The notes beneath the pieces are model-generated. The model searched no databases, had not been told where the DNA came from, and was given only the letters and a program-made list of their open reading frames with translations. 27,500 nt of DNA, from assembly GCA_003427395.1 (NCBI GenBank), contig BFEA01000389.1, forward strand, positions 1,199,689 through 1,227,188, given 5' to 3'. Positions 8,662 through 18,256 of this stretch are shown piece after piece. Source of the DNA: Chara braunii. Taxonomy: Eukaryota > Streptophyta > Charophyceae > Charales > Characeae. The translations under genes were made by a program, and so were the position numbers. Numbering within the stretch: the first letter of the stretch is position 1; each line of letters starts with the position of its first letter.

Positions 8662-10940
8662 TCGCTCTTACTCGCGCTGAAGTGGTAACATTGTCTTCCC
8701 CACTTCAGGCGTTGGCCAAGGCTAGTGACCCACGTATCGCCCCGCAGACACATTCAGACCCATCGACGCTCTGTTCGAGAGATGTGTCTGAGGCCATAGA
8801 AGAGTTCGAGACTGAGTGGTCAGGGAAGGACCCCAGGGACTCTTGGGCAATGATTAGTACAGTTCCAAAGGGTGAACACTTCGTGGTAGAGGTTGATGTT
8901 GGTGGCCGCAAGGTTGGCGTCTTCGCAGACATAGGCTCTACACGGAACTTCATCAGTCGTGCTCGTGTGGATAGACTGCGCTTAGGGGACCAAGTGCAGC
9001 GGCTTAGCAGAACTGTAGCTTTTACGCTGACCAACACGCACCAAATGTTGGTAAAAGACTATATCAAGGACGTAGTCTGTACCTTCTCCTTTGGAGGAGG
9101 GGAAGTGAGTCATAAAATCTCCTTTCTGGTTAGCGACGAACTGCCGTTTGATATGCTCTTAGACATGCACTACCTCGAGGTCGCGCAACCTCAGTTTGAC
9201 TGGGATAGAAAGGTGTTGATCTACAAATTGCCTAATGGTAGAACTGTTAGATTGCAGAAGTTCAAAGCTAGCAGTCTGATAGAAAACTACGGGTGCACAT
9301 GTGCATCGTCTTTCTATAACTATTATAAGCAGAATCGCAAGGAGAGCATGTTTCTAGTCTTTGTCTCTGAAAAAGGGGAGGTCGTTAAAACACCCCCAAA
9401 GATAAAATCAGTCGTCGCACAATATTCAGACCTTTTTTACGAGCCCATAGACGTGGTAGAAAGTGAGGTTGTTCATGCAATAGAGGTTGTCCGAGGTAGT
9501 AAGGTACCTAGAGGATAAATCTATAGGATGTCTCTTGCGGAGTTAGATGAGCTTCGCCGCCAGCTCAAGGAGCTCACAGAGAAGGGATGAATTCGGCCTA
9601 GTACCTCCCCTTACGGCGCTCCAGTCTTATTCGTACCGAAGAAGGGAGGTACCCTAAGGATGTGCATTGACTATAGGGGTCTCAATGCCATCACTGTTAA
9701 GAACGCGGAGCCCCTACCCCGCATCGATGACCTCTTGGATAGAGTGCAGGATGTCGGTACTTCACCAAGATAGATCTGAAGTCCGGATACCATGAAATTG
9801 CCATTAGACATGAGGACCAGCAGAAAAGCATTTCAGGCCATGTACGGTCTGTACGAGTTTGTGGTGATGCCCTTTGCCCTATGCAATGCACCTGATAGGC
9901 TGGTACGTTCCAACACGCGATGAACATGATTTTTCATGACTACTTAGACAAGTTGATCGTCGTGTTCCTCGACGATATCCTTATCTTTAGTAGGACTGTA
10001 GAGGAGCACGCTGAGCACTTGAAAATAGTGTTAGGTCTCCGAAGACAGCACCAATGCAAGGTTAACTTAGAGAAATGCGAGTTTGGTCGCGCCAAGATCT
10101 TGTACTTGGGTCATGAAATCTCGACAGATGGTCTGAGGCCGGATGATGCCAAGGTGGCCAGCATTCGTGACTGGCCCAGACCACAAACTGTTACTGAGGT
10201 CGGATCGTTTTTGGGGATGACGGGCTACTATCGTCCGTTTGTTAAGAACTATAGTACTATAGCATCCCCTCTAACAGATCTAACTCGACTTGACACCCCG
10301 TGGGAGTGGACAGAAGAGTGTGAAGCAAGCTTCAAGAAATTGAAGTATGCTTTGACACACTACGAAGTTCTCAAACCTCCGGATCCTGACAAACTATTCA
10401 TAGTGACCACAAACGCCCGTCAATATGGCATAGGCGCAGTCCTTGTGTAACAGGAGGGGCCAAAGTTGAGACCGATCGTGTATATGAGCAAAAAGATGCC
10501 ATCTCAGAAATTAGCTAAGTCCACATATGAGAGAGAGCTCTATGCCCTGTACAGAGCGCTAGTTCATTGGAGACACTATCTCCTAGGTAGATTCTTCTAC
10601 TTGAGATCAGATCATGAAACTTTGCGCTGGATGAAGACACAACCTGTACTCTCTGACGCACTTAAGCGATTGATACAAGTGATAGACATGTATGACTATC
10701 AAGTTGATCCTATCAAGGATATATAACAAAGTGGCTGATGCACTATCTCGAAGGGCACATTACCTGGGCGCGCTAGTTACTAAGTTTGGCATATCTGATG
10801 AACTCACTTGATCGTTGGTGGAAGCCTATCAGCGAGACCCAGTTATGTATGAGATCATCCGTAGATTCCAAGCAAAGGACAGAAAAACTTTCGATGAATT
10901 TACGATGGTGGATTACTTACTGTCATATCTCGTAAACTAA
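8661..10940 (+). pseudogene. pol: Pol pseudogene: protease, reverse transcriptase, RNase H
   Basis: The protease region has FADIGSTRNFIS, where the catalytic D-S/T-G triad is altered to DIG at 8928, and a DMLLD block downstream where a glycine is usual. Stops at 9516 and 9588 precede the reverse transcriptase fingers ([24 protein letters not shown]). Three frameshifts fall between about 9749 and 9915. The palm motif VVFLDDILIFS is intact at about 9962-9994. A TAA at 10448 interrupts RNase H, which continues with STYERELYAL and RSDHETLRW. After another frameshift near 10720 the end of RNase H (VADALSR) and the linker toward integrase are readable, with one more stop at 10809. The frame then runs into a deletion. 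Integrase is missing. Confidence 0.88.
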
Positions 10941-11353
10941 TGCCACAGTACTTTGGGCCCTGGGAGATCCTAGATATTGTAGGAGATCAACCGGATGGAC
11001 CTTCTTATATGATTCGCATCCCACCTCACTTACGTACATACCCTGTTTCCCATGCTTCCAAGTTGGCACCTTTCGCTGCAAGAGAGCAGTTTCCTTCAAG
11101 AAGATCAATGCTGCCCCCAACCATGGATGGCGAGGTGGACATCGACCAGATCGTGGAGCATCGAATGATGCCTGTTCCTCGACCATCAGGCAGAGGGCGC
11201 CCTCCTAAGCCGAGAATGCAGTATCGTGTGAGTTTCAGACATCATCTCGATTCTAAAGAAGATCGCTGGTTCACACGAGAAGAACTTCTGAGAACAGCAC
11301 CTCAAGTGATAGCAGGCTATGAAAGAGAACGGAAAGGGAAGATGCTTGCATAA
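10940..11353 (+). pseudogene. Integrase C-terminal tail and chromodomain remnant
   Basis: An open frame of 137 codons begins with the end of integrase (MPQYFGPWEIL, then LRTYPVSHASKLAPF, the usual Gypsy HPVFHVSLLKP-like block). It ends in a chromodomain-like segment (VDIDQIVEHR, MQYRVSFRHH, DRWFTREELLRTAPQVI). The ATG at 10940 is not a gene start; it lies inside an ancestral RKLMP block whose first codons start at 10931, where the deletion joins it to the RNase H linker. Such chromodomains direct insertion to particular chromatin in related elements. It is probably not expressed as a protein on its own. Confidence 0.8.
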
Positions 11354-11382
11354 TAAGAGACTTCTCATAGGACTAACGAAGT

Positions 11383-11396
11383 AAGGGAGGAGGGAA
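11383..11396 (+). other. Polypurine tract and start of putative 3' LTR
   Basis: AAGGGAGGAGGGAA lies 29 bp after the pol stop and is followed at once by TG (TGCGAGGATC), the canonical LTR start dinucleotide. This is where plus-strand DNA synthesis would prime. The LTR itself cannot be confirmed because no second copy is in the window. Confidence 0.6.
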
Positions 11397-12453
11397 TGCG
11401 AGGATCTGAGTCCTCGGCAGGCCTAAGGGGCCCCGGTTTCTGTGGTGCCCGCCCTAAGTGAAGGCGGGCCTAACATTTCACAAGAGGCCTTCGACTGTCA
11501 ATTTCATATTTGGGGTACAGGCAGTTGCGACGCGCCAGTTGGTTGAGAGAAACACAGGCCGAGCAACCAATACATTTCCACGGCCTCCTGGGCCTTTCCA
11601 ATGCATGCAGGCCCTGGACGAGAAACGCAGCCCCATACACTGACAGTTGGGAGGCCCAACCAACAGAGGCCCACTAGCTGCGAAGTGGTACGCAGCATCC
11701 TGGGGCCTACCGGAAGCTTCTGGGCCCAGGCCCAATCCTGCCAGGCTGCGCAGCAGGCAGGCTCTTTTTCGATATAGGAATGAGCTCGCCACTTTCAGCC
11801 TCATTCAGGCACTCGCATGCTAGTGGCAGCGCTGCTGGAGCAAATGCTCGTGGGCTGCTGCTGGCGCTGAGAGGCGAGGTGCAGCACGTGCGGTCGTGCA
11901 GGGAAGCAGGGCGCTGCTGAGGGCAGCGCCATAGCCCAGCCACCCTAGCTGGTGGGCTTGGGCTACAGTGAGGCGCATGGGTGGTCTTCGGGTGTAAGGG
12001 AAGAAGACGTGGGTGTAAAGTCAGGGAAGGGCGAAGGATGATGATGATGATGTGACGGCACATACCTTGTATTGGCGATGGTCTGCATTTGGGCGACATC
12101 TTCCTGTACTTCGGGTTGCCGCTGATGTCAACAGTTGCATTGTCAATTAGTAGGCTGATCGTAGCTGTGTAGGAGTAGGCTGGGCGCTGAGCGCCAAGTA
12201 GGAGTGTGAAGGGACTGGACTCTTGTGTTGGTGTGGAGAGAGAAAGCTCTCCTAGACATTGGTTTTAGTACTACGAACCTCCATTGGTGAATTATTGGTG
12301 CAATGCTGCTCTCTGGACACGGTGTGACTATCTGGCTTTCAATGTGATGGTGTAATCTGAAATTGTCATCTCGCTGTTGCTTATTTTCCTTGCATAGAAA
12401 ACACAAAACAAATATTGTGCAATGTAGATTTCAAAAGGACCTACACCCTTACC

Positions 12454-12454
<1 letters not shown>
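11397..12454. other. Putative 3' LTR, right limit unknown, and following spacer
   Basis: GC-rich sequence follows the polypurine tract and contains a TTCGATATAGGAATGAGC stretch at 11768-11785 that could be an LTR promoter TATA-like element. I cannot place a CA end or a target duplication. The last 300 bases or so become AT-rich and lead to a long A run. No protein gene is seen. Confidence 0.35.

Positions 12455-12533
<79 letters not shown>
12455..12533. repeat. A79 homopolymer
   Basis: Seventy-nine consecutive A residues. It could be the tail of a retroposed sequence on the plus strand, but no retroelement coding sequence lies directly upstream. The polylysine open frames across it are artefacts. 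Length in the assembly may be inaccurate. Confidence 0.95.
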
Positions 12534-12536
<3 letters not shown>

Positions 12537-12547
12537 CTACAACATCA

Positions 12548-12548
<1 letters not shown>

Positions 12549-12606
<58 letters not shown>

Positions 12607-12626
12607 ATATCTATCTATCTATCTAT
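12549..12626. repeat. (TATC)n microsatellite
   Basis: A tetranucleotide array of about 19 units with one ATAT interruption near 12605. It starts only about 15 bp after the A run, a common arrangement where a microsatellite grows from a retroposon tail. Confidence 0.95.
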
Positions 12627-13690
12627 ACTAAGAATGTTTTGAACCCGAAAACAAATGCTGAATGTCGCGGCCGCAGCCAACAGCTGCCAGACGGGCGGCG
12701 GCTGTGATCCCGACCGAACGCCGAGTTTGACCCCGCGGCCTCTCCCGTGGGTGATACATAGCTTGGGGGTAGAGCGAAAATTTGTGGGGAAATCATCGAC
12801 CTAAACCAGCTCGTCAACAGAAGATGCAGTTTAATCTCGTTTTTTCTTTTCTGGTTTCGCTCACTCTTTTACTTCTCCTTTTTTCTTTTCAATAATGACG
12901 AACAAATTTCCTGATTGAGATGCAACAAACGAACCAGATCAAAGGACCTCTAGAATCATCCCTGGAACCAAGTCTCATGCATTGGGAGGGTGATCACCTA
13001 GTTCTCCAGCATTTGTCTAAGCGACCAAAGTATGACCACGAGATTTCCAGACCGGACGGATCTGAACGTCCGGGGCTCGAGAACTGGTCCATATTAAAAA
13101 CCTGTGGGATCTAGCTGCGGTTTCTTGAGCTCCTGATTTGTTGGATTTCGCGTTCGCAGCCGTCTGTGTGCACAATTCTATGACATGCTTTCCCGGAGGG
13201 CATAAGAGTTGCAATCCCAGCCGGGGCGACGTCATGCTATGCTTAGCGTGCCGTCTATGATCGTCAGCATGTACACAAAGGGGATGATTGGTGGAAAGCG
13301 GTCAAATCAATCACCTGGATTGCGAGAGAGACTTTCCGCACGAGCCATCGCCCGATGCGTGATCTATCATCTCCACAGCTCCGACTTCTCTTCTCTCTTC
13401 TGAAATGAAAACTTACATGTATGCTCCGGAAGCCGCTGTGCCCCTTGCCGGCTACGACCTGGAAATCAGCGAGATCAACGGTCAGGATCAATTAGCACTG
13501 TGGCAGCTTGGAGACAGCGGCAGTGGGACCGTCGTGGTTGCCTTGATTCGTCATATCTGTAATGGTTGATTAAATTTTGCGTGGCGATCTCCACGGTGAG
13601 AAATGAAGAATCAAGGTATGTGAAATCTCATCTATACGGATGGTCAATTTCGTCACCCTGTACGGGGTCGCCTCCACCCCGCGAACACAC
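12627..13690. other. Spacer with a possible single end of the GC-rich TIR family
   Basis: No gene is recognised. At about 12733-12755 the words CCGCGG and GGGTGATACATAG recur exactly as at the right end of the 18257-18771 element. I cannot find a matching left end, so this may be a solitary or truncated copy. The rest is unique-looking sequence. Confidence 0.4.
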
Positions 13691-14663
13691 ACACCAACAC
13701 ACACACAAAAAAAAAGAAAAAAAAAAAAGAAAGTGTGACAATGTATATTACCATGTTCTAGGGGTAGATTCATTCGATTTTGCTTTTCTTTTTTTGTCTC
13801 TTTTTTCGCTTACAAACTTTTTTCTTATTTTTTTTTTTTAAATACTAAGATGCCCCTCGAGACCCCCCCTACCATCCCTGGGGTCGAACCCCCCCCCCCG
13901 CCCCTGGATGGTTGAATGGGTCTTTTCCAGCGACAAGCAAAACGGAAAAAAGAGACGAACGAGATGGGGGAAATATTGCAAAACACGCGCCCGGCAAATG
14001 AAACAGACAGAAACGAGATCAGAGAAAAACAGCAATGTGAACGAGCCAACAAGCATGGCGACAAACTCTTACGTAGGAGAAGGGAGAGACGACTCCCGAA
14101 AGGCAATCTTGAACTCTTCTTCGGGCGGAGGAGGGGGTTGCGGGGGCGGCGGAGTGGAGCAGGAGGGTGGGGGTTTGGCCTGGACGAGGAGAGGGATTTT
14201 CGGCAAGTGAGCAAATTGGCAAAGGAAGCTCCGGGACGATGCAAAGGGGCAAGCAAAGAGGATTAACAGGACGACATGCGCAAACCAAGAAATGGTCCAC
14301 TCCACAAAATGGGAGCACAGAAAAGGTAGAACGGAAAAACGAGAGGTCGGTAAGTCTTTCCCCATGACAACGAATAAGATTCCGTTCGAAACAGAAACTC
14401 AGGGATTGAGTAACCATGTAACGCACAAAGGTTACAAATTGAAGCAGCGCCCTGAGAGCATGCGAGCAAAATCTCAGTCCGCGAAATTCGAAATCCTAAC
14501 ACTATATGATACCACTTAGTCCTTGAAAACTCCCTCCTCCTTTTCCTGGATGTCAATATTTCGGCTACACGAAGAAGAAGGAGATAAAGGCAGTCTCCAG
14601 CATCAGATCAAGTCTTCAAGAACACCAACACAAGGAAAAGGGGGGGGGAGGGAGGGAGAGGGA
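13691..14663. other. Low-complexity spacer
   Basis: It contains CA and A-rich tracts (13686-13732), T-rich tracts (13780-13840), a C-rich run (13889-13901) and purine-rich sequence around 14100-14200 and 14641. Open frames here on both strands are compositional and have no domains. Confidence 0.5.
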
Positions 14664-14710
<47 letters not shown>

Positions 14711-14711
14711 N

Positions 14712-14801
<90 letters not shown>
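14664..14801. repeat. Compound (GT)n-(GA)n microsatellite with an undetermined base
   Basis: GT dinucleotides run to about 14752 and are followed by GA dinucleotides to 14801. The only N of the window is at 14711, inside the GT tract, so length and phase are uncertain. Confidence 0.97.
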
Positions 14802-14804
<3 letters not shown>

Positions 14805-15145
14805 TTCGGGTAAGCTGTCTGGGACGTGTGTCGTTACTCCCGCATCACCGACGGAAGGTCTGTCGACTCAGCGGACATTCTACTACTTGATTACCTCCCC
14901 CAGCTACAATTATGTAGTAATACAAAAACCTACAAATGCAATCGGAGAGTTTTGACAAGAAGAGATGTCCTGATATAAACAGATCGTCACTACGGATCCT
15001 CGTCATTTCACACAGACTCCATTGGCCATCTAACGGAGCCAGTGTCACCTCTTCTTTCCCCCTCCTGGTCCCCCAAAACCTCATGCTCTTCTCCGCAGTC
15101 CCTTCTCCGCAGTCCCTCGGGCAGGCCTGCGAGGGGATACCTCTG

Positions 15146-15383
15146 GGGATAATTGGTAGAAAAAGCCCACGCCAAAACCTTTCCGGTTTTGGGCGCCCGA
15201 AACACTGCCGTTTGGTACTACCGATCCAAACAACCTTCCCCTGGGTGCAAGGCGCCTTCGCGCCGTGGCCACATGTCCCTGGGCCTGTTTTTACCGGTTC
15301 AAGAATTTGGCCCTGTTTTTGATCCAGATTCATGAACCGGTTTTGAACGGGTTTTGGCGTGGGCGCGTTCTACCGATTATGAT
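15146..15383. mobile_element. Mutator-like MITE (238 bp)
   Basis: Terminal inverted repeats start GGGATAATTGGTAGAA on the left and ATCATAATCGGTAGAA read from the right, and both continue into GCCCACGCCAAAACC. The flanks ATACCTCTG (15137-15145) and ATACTTCTG (15384-15392) match at 8 of 9 positions, the 9-bp target duplication expected of Mutator-like elements. Central blocks (AAGGCGCCTT, TTTTTACCGGTTCAAGAATT) match the longer element at 24995-25542, so the two belong to one family. No transposase is present. It lies in the 3' flank of the inverted DUF4360 gene. Confidence 0.82.
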
Positions 15384-15564
15384 ATACTTCTGAGTCCTCC
15401 GGGTATTCCTTCGACTACTATCCACTCGATGGCCCTACTCATACTGGGACTCCATCACTGCATGCACATTCAGCCAAGGAAGTCCCTTGTGTGAATATGG
15501 CCTACGGCCAAACTTAGCCGCTGGCAAGCTGGAAAGCTGACGATGTTGGATCGCCGCCCGGAGC

Positions 15565-16182
15565 TTAACACGACTCCCAGACGATGGCGAGCTCCTGCGT
15601 TAGCTTGAGATCGTCATCGCGCCCGGTGATGAGTCCAGCAACCAGCCGCACTTCGGATATGAGGTTGAGGTCTCTGATGACGTTGCACTCGCTGTACAGC
15701 AGCACATTGAACTTGTCCGTGAACTCGAAGTCATCATCGAAAGCACCGGTGATGACGCGCTTGGCTCGAGCCGTCCCTGGTATCCCGGAGATATAGTAAC
15801 TGGTCTGAGCGGTTGCAATCACGCCCGCGTCCAGCTTGGCGTATCCGCGCATAGTGACCGTCCCCAAGTGGAAGCGGAAACCTGGCGGATAACTCAGATT
15901 GACCGTCACCGTGCAGCTCTTCCTCAGCCTGTCCACGCCAGCGTCTGTCGACGCAGTGTACTTGCTGAACATCATAGTGATTGCTTGTCCGTCATCCGAT
16001 ACTGCCCCCTCCGCAGACCCTGGCGGGCAGGCATCACCTTCGTACTTGAAACCCAAGATCTTGACCGTTCCCGCTTCCGGGGATGCAGCTTGTACATGGA
16101 TAGCCGACATTAGGAATGCAAGCAGCAGCAGGGCCGCCATGGTGGCAACGGAGGAGACTGGTGGGAACCTTCGTTGCACCAT
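15565..16182 (-). CDS. Secreted DUF4360-family protein, gene 2 (divergent paralogue)
   Basis: This encodes 205 residues on the minus strand with no intron. The N-terminus has MVQRRF, then a hydrophobic signal segment (about 15-31, ending VQA). The mature part begins near ASPEAGTV. It matches the family better than gene 1: GDACPPGSAEGAVSDDGQAITMMFS has the hallmark CPPGS, followed by RLRKSC, YPPGFRFHLGTVTMRGYA and LDAGVIATAQTSYYISG. Cysteines at 52, 90, 156 and 205 align with the four of gene 1, and the last is the final residue. A second in-frame ATG at codon 15 could also start the signal peptide; I kept the first because it adds a basic n-region. It lies between the two younger copies in the opposite direction and is clearly older. 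A TATA-like GCATAAAG on the minus strand about 300 bp upstream (16483-16490) is a weak promoter candidate. Confidence 0.88.
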   Translation of the reverse strand: MVQRRFPPVSSVATMAALLLLAFLMSAIHVQAASPEAGTVKILGFKYEGDACPPGSAEGAVSDDGQAITMMFSKYTASTDAGVDRLRKSCTVTVNLSYPPGFRFHLGTVTMRGYAKLDAGVIATAQTSYYISGIPGTARAKRVITGAFDDDFEFTDKFNVLLYSECNVIRDLNLISEVRLVAGLITGRDDDLKLTQELAIVWESC

Positions 16183-16590
16183 TGTGATCAGCTTCGACGT
16201 CTAGCTTCTTCTTCCTTACTGGCAGGCGGGAGGAACTTCAAGTCTCCGTTTTCAAATTCGACAGCAACCTGTACAACCACCTCCACATCTACGAAGGCCA
16301 CCGTCTCGAGTGAGTGCTGGCGTGCAAGTGTAGCCGTGCTCTCGCTCCTCTTCACCGGCAACGTGCCGAAGAGAGACGGTCACCCCTACCTACTCTTCTT
16401 ATCTCGGCTACGAATTGGTGACACACTCTGCACCAGCAACCTCTGAATCACCCGCTATGCATTCCAGCCCCGCTGCCGGCACCTTTATGCACAGCAGCTC
16501 GAAAGGTCTGATCCCACAATTCTTGCGGTAAGTAACAAGGACAGGTGGACCACCACTCCTGGTGGAAGCTTGTCGCGTCATTTGTCATCA
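16183..16590. other. Divergent intergenic region between gene 2 and the U6-like sequence
   Basis: This contains the presumed 5' region of gene 2. ATCCCACAAT at 16511-16520 resembles the plant snRNA upstream element (RTCCCACATCG) but is too far from the U6-like core to be convincing. No gene is seen. Confidence 0.35.
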
Positions 16591-16596
16591 TTTTCG

Positions 16597-16670
16597 AAAG
16601 CTTTGCCCCAAAGCGGAGGGGTCTCACAAATCGTCTTCCAAAGCTTTGCCGCAAAGCAGTGGGGTCCACC
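16597..16670. repeat. Two-copy direct repeat upstream of the U6-like sequence
   Basis: AAAGCTTTGCCCCAAAGC and AAAGCTTTGCCGCAAAGC occur about 44 bp apart. Each is followed by a related GGGGTC-CAC block, and each is itself a short palindrome (GCTTTG and CAAAGC). They lie 120-190 bp before the U6 core. Confidence 0.7.
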
Positions 16671-16743
16671 GGTTCCGCAGATGCAGGGAGCTGCTCCGCC
16701 AGCCAGGTGGCGTCACGCGGCGTTGTGGAAACGTTGATGTCGT

Positions 16744-16795
16744 GTCCTTTGGGAAGCAAACGGGGACGAAAAAGATTGAAAAAGAAGTGGACCGT

Positions 16796-16827
<32 letters not shown>

Positions 16828-16876
16828 GGCCCCTGCGAATGGATGACACGCATAAATCGAGAAAAAGAAATGGACC
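16744..16876 (+). ncRNA. U6 spliceosomal snRNA-like sequence, possibly a pseudogene
   Basis: The core from about 16794 to 16860 matches U6 snRNA almost exactly. It has AAAATTGGAACGAT, then the invariant ACAGAGA box (16811-16817), the AGC catalytic triad (16823-16825), ATGGCCCCTGCG and GGATGACACGCA, and ends with AAATCGAG. U6 pairs with the 5' splice site and U2 and forms the spliceosome's catalytic centre. Departures from standard U6 are CGAATGG where CGCAAGG is usual, an AAAG insertion before the 3' AAATGG-CC, no T run directly after the 3' end, and an unusually long 5' part. In that 5' part, GTCC (16744) can pair with GGAC (16764), as in an extended 5' stem-loop. No TATA box is visible about 30 bp upstream. 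A functional divergent gene and a retroposed pseudogene are both possible. Confidence 0.8.
16778..16793 (+). repeat. Left 16-nt direct repeat flanking the U6 core
   Basis: GAAAAAGAAGTGGACC here and GAAAAAGAAATGGACC at 16861-16876 match at 15 of 16 positions and bracket the 67-nt U6 core. This could be a target-site duplication of a truncated U6 retrocopy. However, the right copy also resembles the natural U6 3' end, so the two explanations compete. Confidence 0.75.
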
Positions 16877-17075
16877 CGTGCCCTCTCCCCTAAACGAAGG
16901 CACATTTTTTGTGGGAGTTTTTTTTTGTGGGAATACAGACTCTGAGCGAATATGGCGAAACCTGGTGGGGTGGTTATTCATGATGTCTCGGATTATGCGA
17001 CGCCGAATAGCGATAACAGTACAGAGGTTCATAGTGACTCGGCTACTTCGTAGTGTCATACCCGCTGCTTTATGA

Positions 17076-17567
17076 AATTTACTCGGTTGGTGCCTTAGAC
17101 TAAGACCTATTTTCCCTGATTGGCTACGCTGCAAACAATTGACTACGTTGATCTGTGTGGTGTTTATTATTTTCATCGCGTTGAATTTGATTGCATGGGG
17201 GAAGAAGCTGTGCAGCTTTCTGTGTCAAGTGGTTAATAATGGTGTTCACTTTGATTCGCTGCGTGGACCACTTGTCTATGTTGCGATTTCTCCTTGGTGT
17301 AGTCAGATTTATGTTGGTGGTACTTCTCATGATCTGCATACCAAATGGGGTAAGCACCTTTACCGAAGTTACTGTAATAATCTGTCACTAATTTCGAAGG
17401 GTGGTCGCAATGAAAAACTCTATCGATGGCTGAGAAGAGACGGGGATCACAATTATATTGCGATACCAATCTGTCTGTGTTCTGACGAGGATCTGTGCAG
17501 CGGGCCTCTATCTGCCCTGACCTACAGCCAGGGCCTATCAGGCTATTTGCCTGTTCGTCCTGTGTGA
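17076..17567 (+). pseudogene. GIY-YIG-like domain protein remnant
   Basis: An open frame of about 160 codons runs from a stop at 17073 to a stop at 17565, with no in-frame ATG. Its centre reads LVYVAISPWCSQIYVGGTSHDL, which fits the two conserved strands of the GIY-YIG nuclease fold (VYV for GIY, YVG for YIG). HTKWGKHLYRS follows where the family has a catalytic arginine, here lysine. The later LYRWLRRDGDHNYIAIPI resembles the next helix and strand. The segment ahead (CVVFIIFIALNLIAW) is hydrophobic. The missing start, the altered catalytic residue and the truncated end suggest a dead fragment of a mobile-element or repeat-family protein. GIY-YIG nucleases occur in Penelope-like elements and homing endonucleases; no reverse transcriptase is beside this one. 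Confidence 0.5.
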
Positions 17568-17950
17568 CCAGGTCGTGGCCTGACCCCACAGGCCGTCTGC
17601 TGTTTCAGTCCAGTCCAGTCCTGCCCACTACCACTGTCAGTACCAGTCCAGTCCAATCAGTCCGCTGGAGGTATACCCCAGCTGCAGTCCGTTTTCAGGT
17701 CATTCTTCATTCTGCACATGTTGGAGTGCGTGAGTGTTCATTCTGTGTCGGGTTCAGCCCGTTTTTTGGCCCTTTTTTCGCATTTTTGCAGCTCACAGAC
17801 GGGCAGATGGGAAAACGTGCAGTGGCGAGAGAGGTGACACGTGGTGAAAAAGCAGAGCGCCATCACAACGCATGCGTGCAAGCGCTGCCACACACGCCCA
17901 TGCTGCCCCACCACTCTGCCCCGCCCCACTCCCAAATTATATACCTCGAG
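17568..17950. other. Spacer with degenerate CAGTC repeats
   Basis: From about 17606 to 17665 the word CAGTC or CCAGTC recurs many times at irregular spacing. The rest shows no gene. Confidence 0.5.
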
Positions 17951-17962
17951 ATCCAAGATGCA

Positions 17963-18044
17963 TGCTGCTGCCTGGTTTTGAACCTGGGCAGCTGCCAGCC
18001 ATGAGCGTGTGTAGCTAGCACCTTAACCTATTGGCCAAACTTAC
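17963..18044 (-). repeat. tRNA-like sequence, possible SINE head, minus strand
   Basis: On the minus strand an A-box-like TGGCCAATAGG (18037-18027) is followed 53 bp later by a B-box-like GGTTCAAAACC (17984-17974). This is the arrangement of an RNA polymerase III internal promoter. A full cloverleaf with a paired acceptor stem is not evident, so I read it as a tRNA-derived SINE head and not a working tRNA. Confidence 0.45.
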
Positions 18045-18256
18045 ATATGGTCTTATGGTGTGGCACGCTGGTGTTCAGGAGTGCCACACCAGTTATTTAC
18101 AATCCCCACCCCCCCCTGTCGGCAAGCGGCGAGCAGCGGCCAGCACGACAACGGCGGGTGCTAGGGTGGGATGCTATTTGCCCCCCTCCGCACGTCGTGG
18201 CTGCTACTGCCTGCACACGTGGCCATCTGCAGTGCCATGTGGCAGCTAGCTGAAGG

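Larger units (their letters stand above)
6850..11396 (+). mobile_element. Degenerate Ty3/Gypsy chromovirus
   Basis: Domains in order on the plus strand are gag with a CCHC zinc knuckle, aspartic protease, reverse transcriptase with a FLDD active site, RNase H, and a terminal chromodomain. A polypurine tract follows at 11383-11396. The order and the terminal chromodomain place it with the chromoviruses. The element is dead: I count at least five in-frame stops, six or more frameshifts, and a deletion that removes the integrase zinc finger and catalytic core near 10930. No 5' LTR is visible, and the 3' LTR is inferred only from the sequence after the polypurine tract. It is present only between the two DUF4360 copies. 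Confidence 0.9.

Noticed and set aside
12363-12707. Polylysine and Tyr/Leu/Ser repeat proteins
   Set aside because: They are translations of the A79 run and the TATC array.
14523-14955. Cys/Val and Arg/Glu repeat proteins
   Set aside because: They are translations of the GT and GA microsatellites.
16511-16520. Plant-type snRNA upstream element
   Set aside because: ATCCCACAAT resembles it, but it is over 220 bp from the U6-like sequence with no TATA box at the usual spacing.
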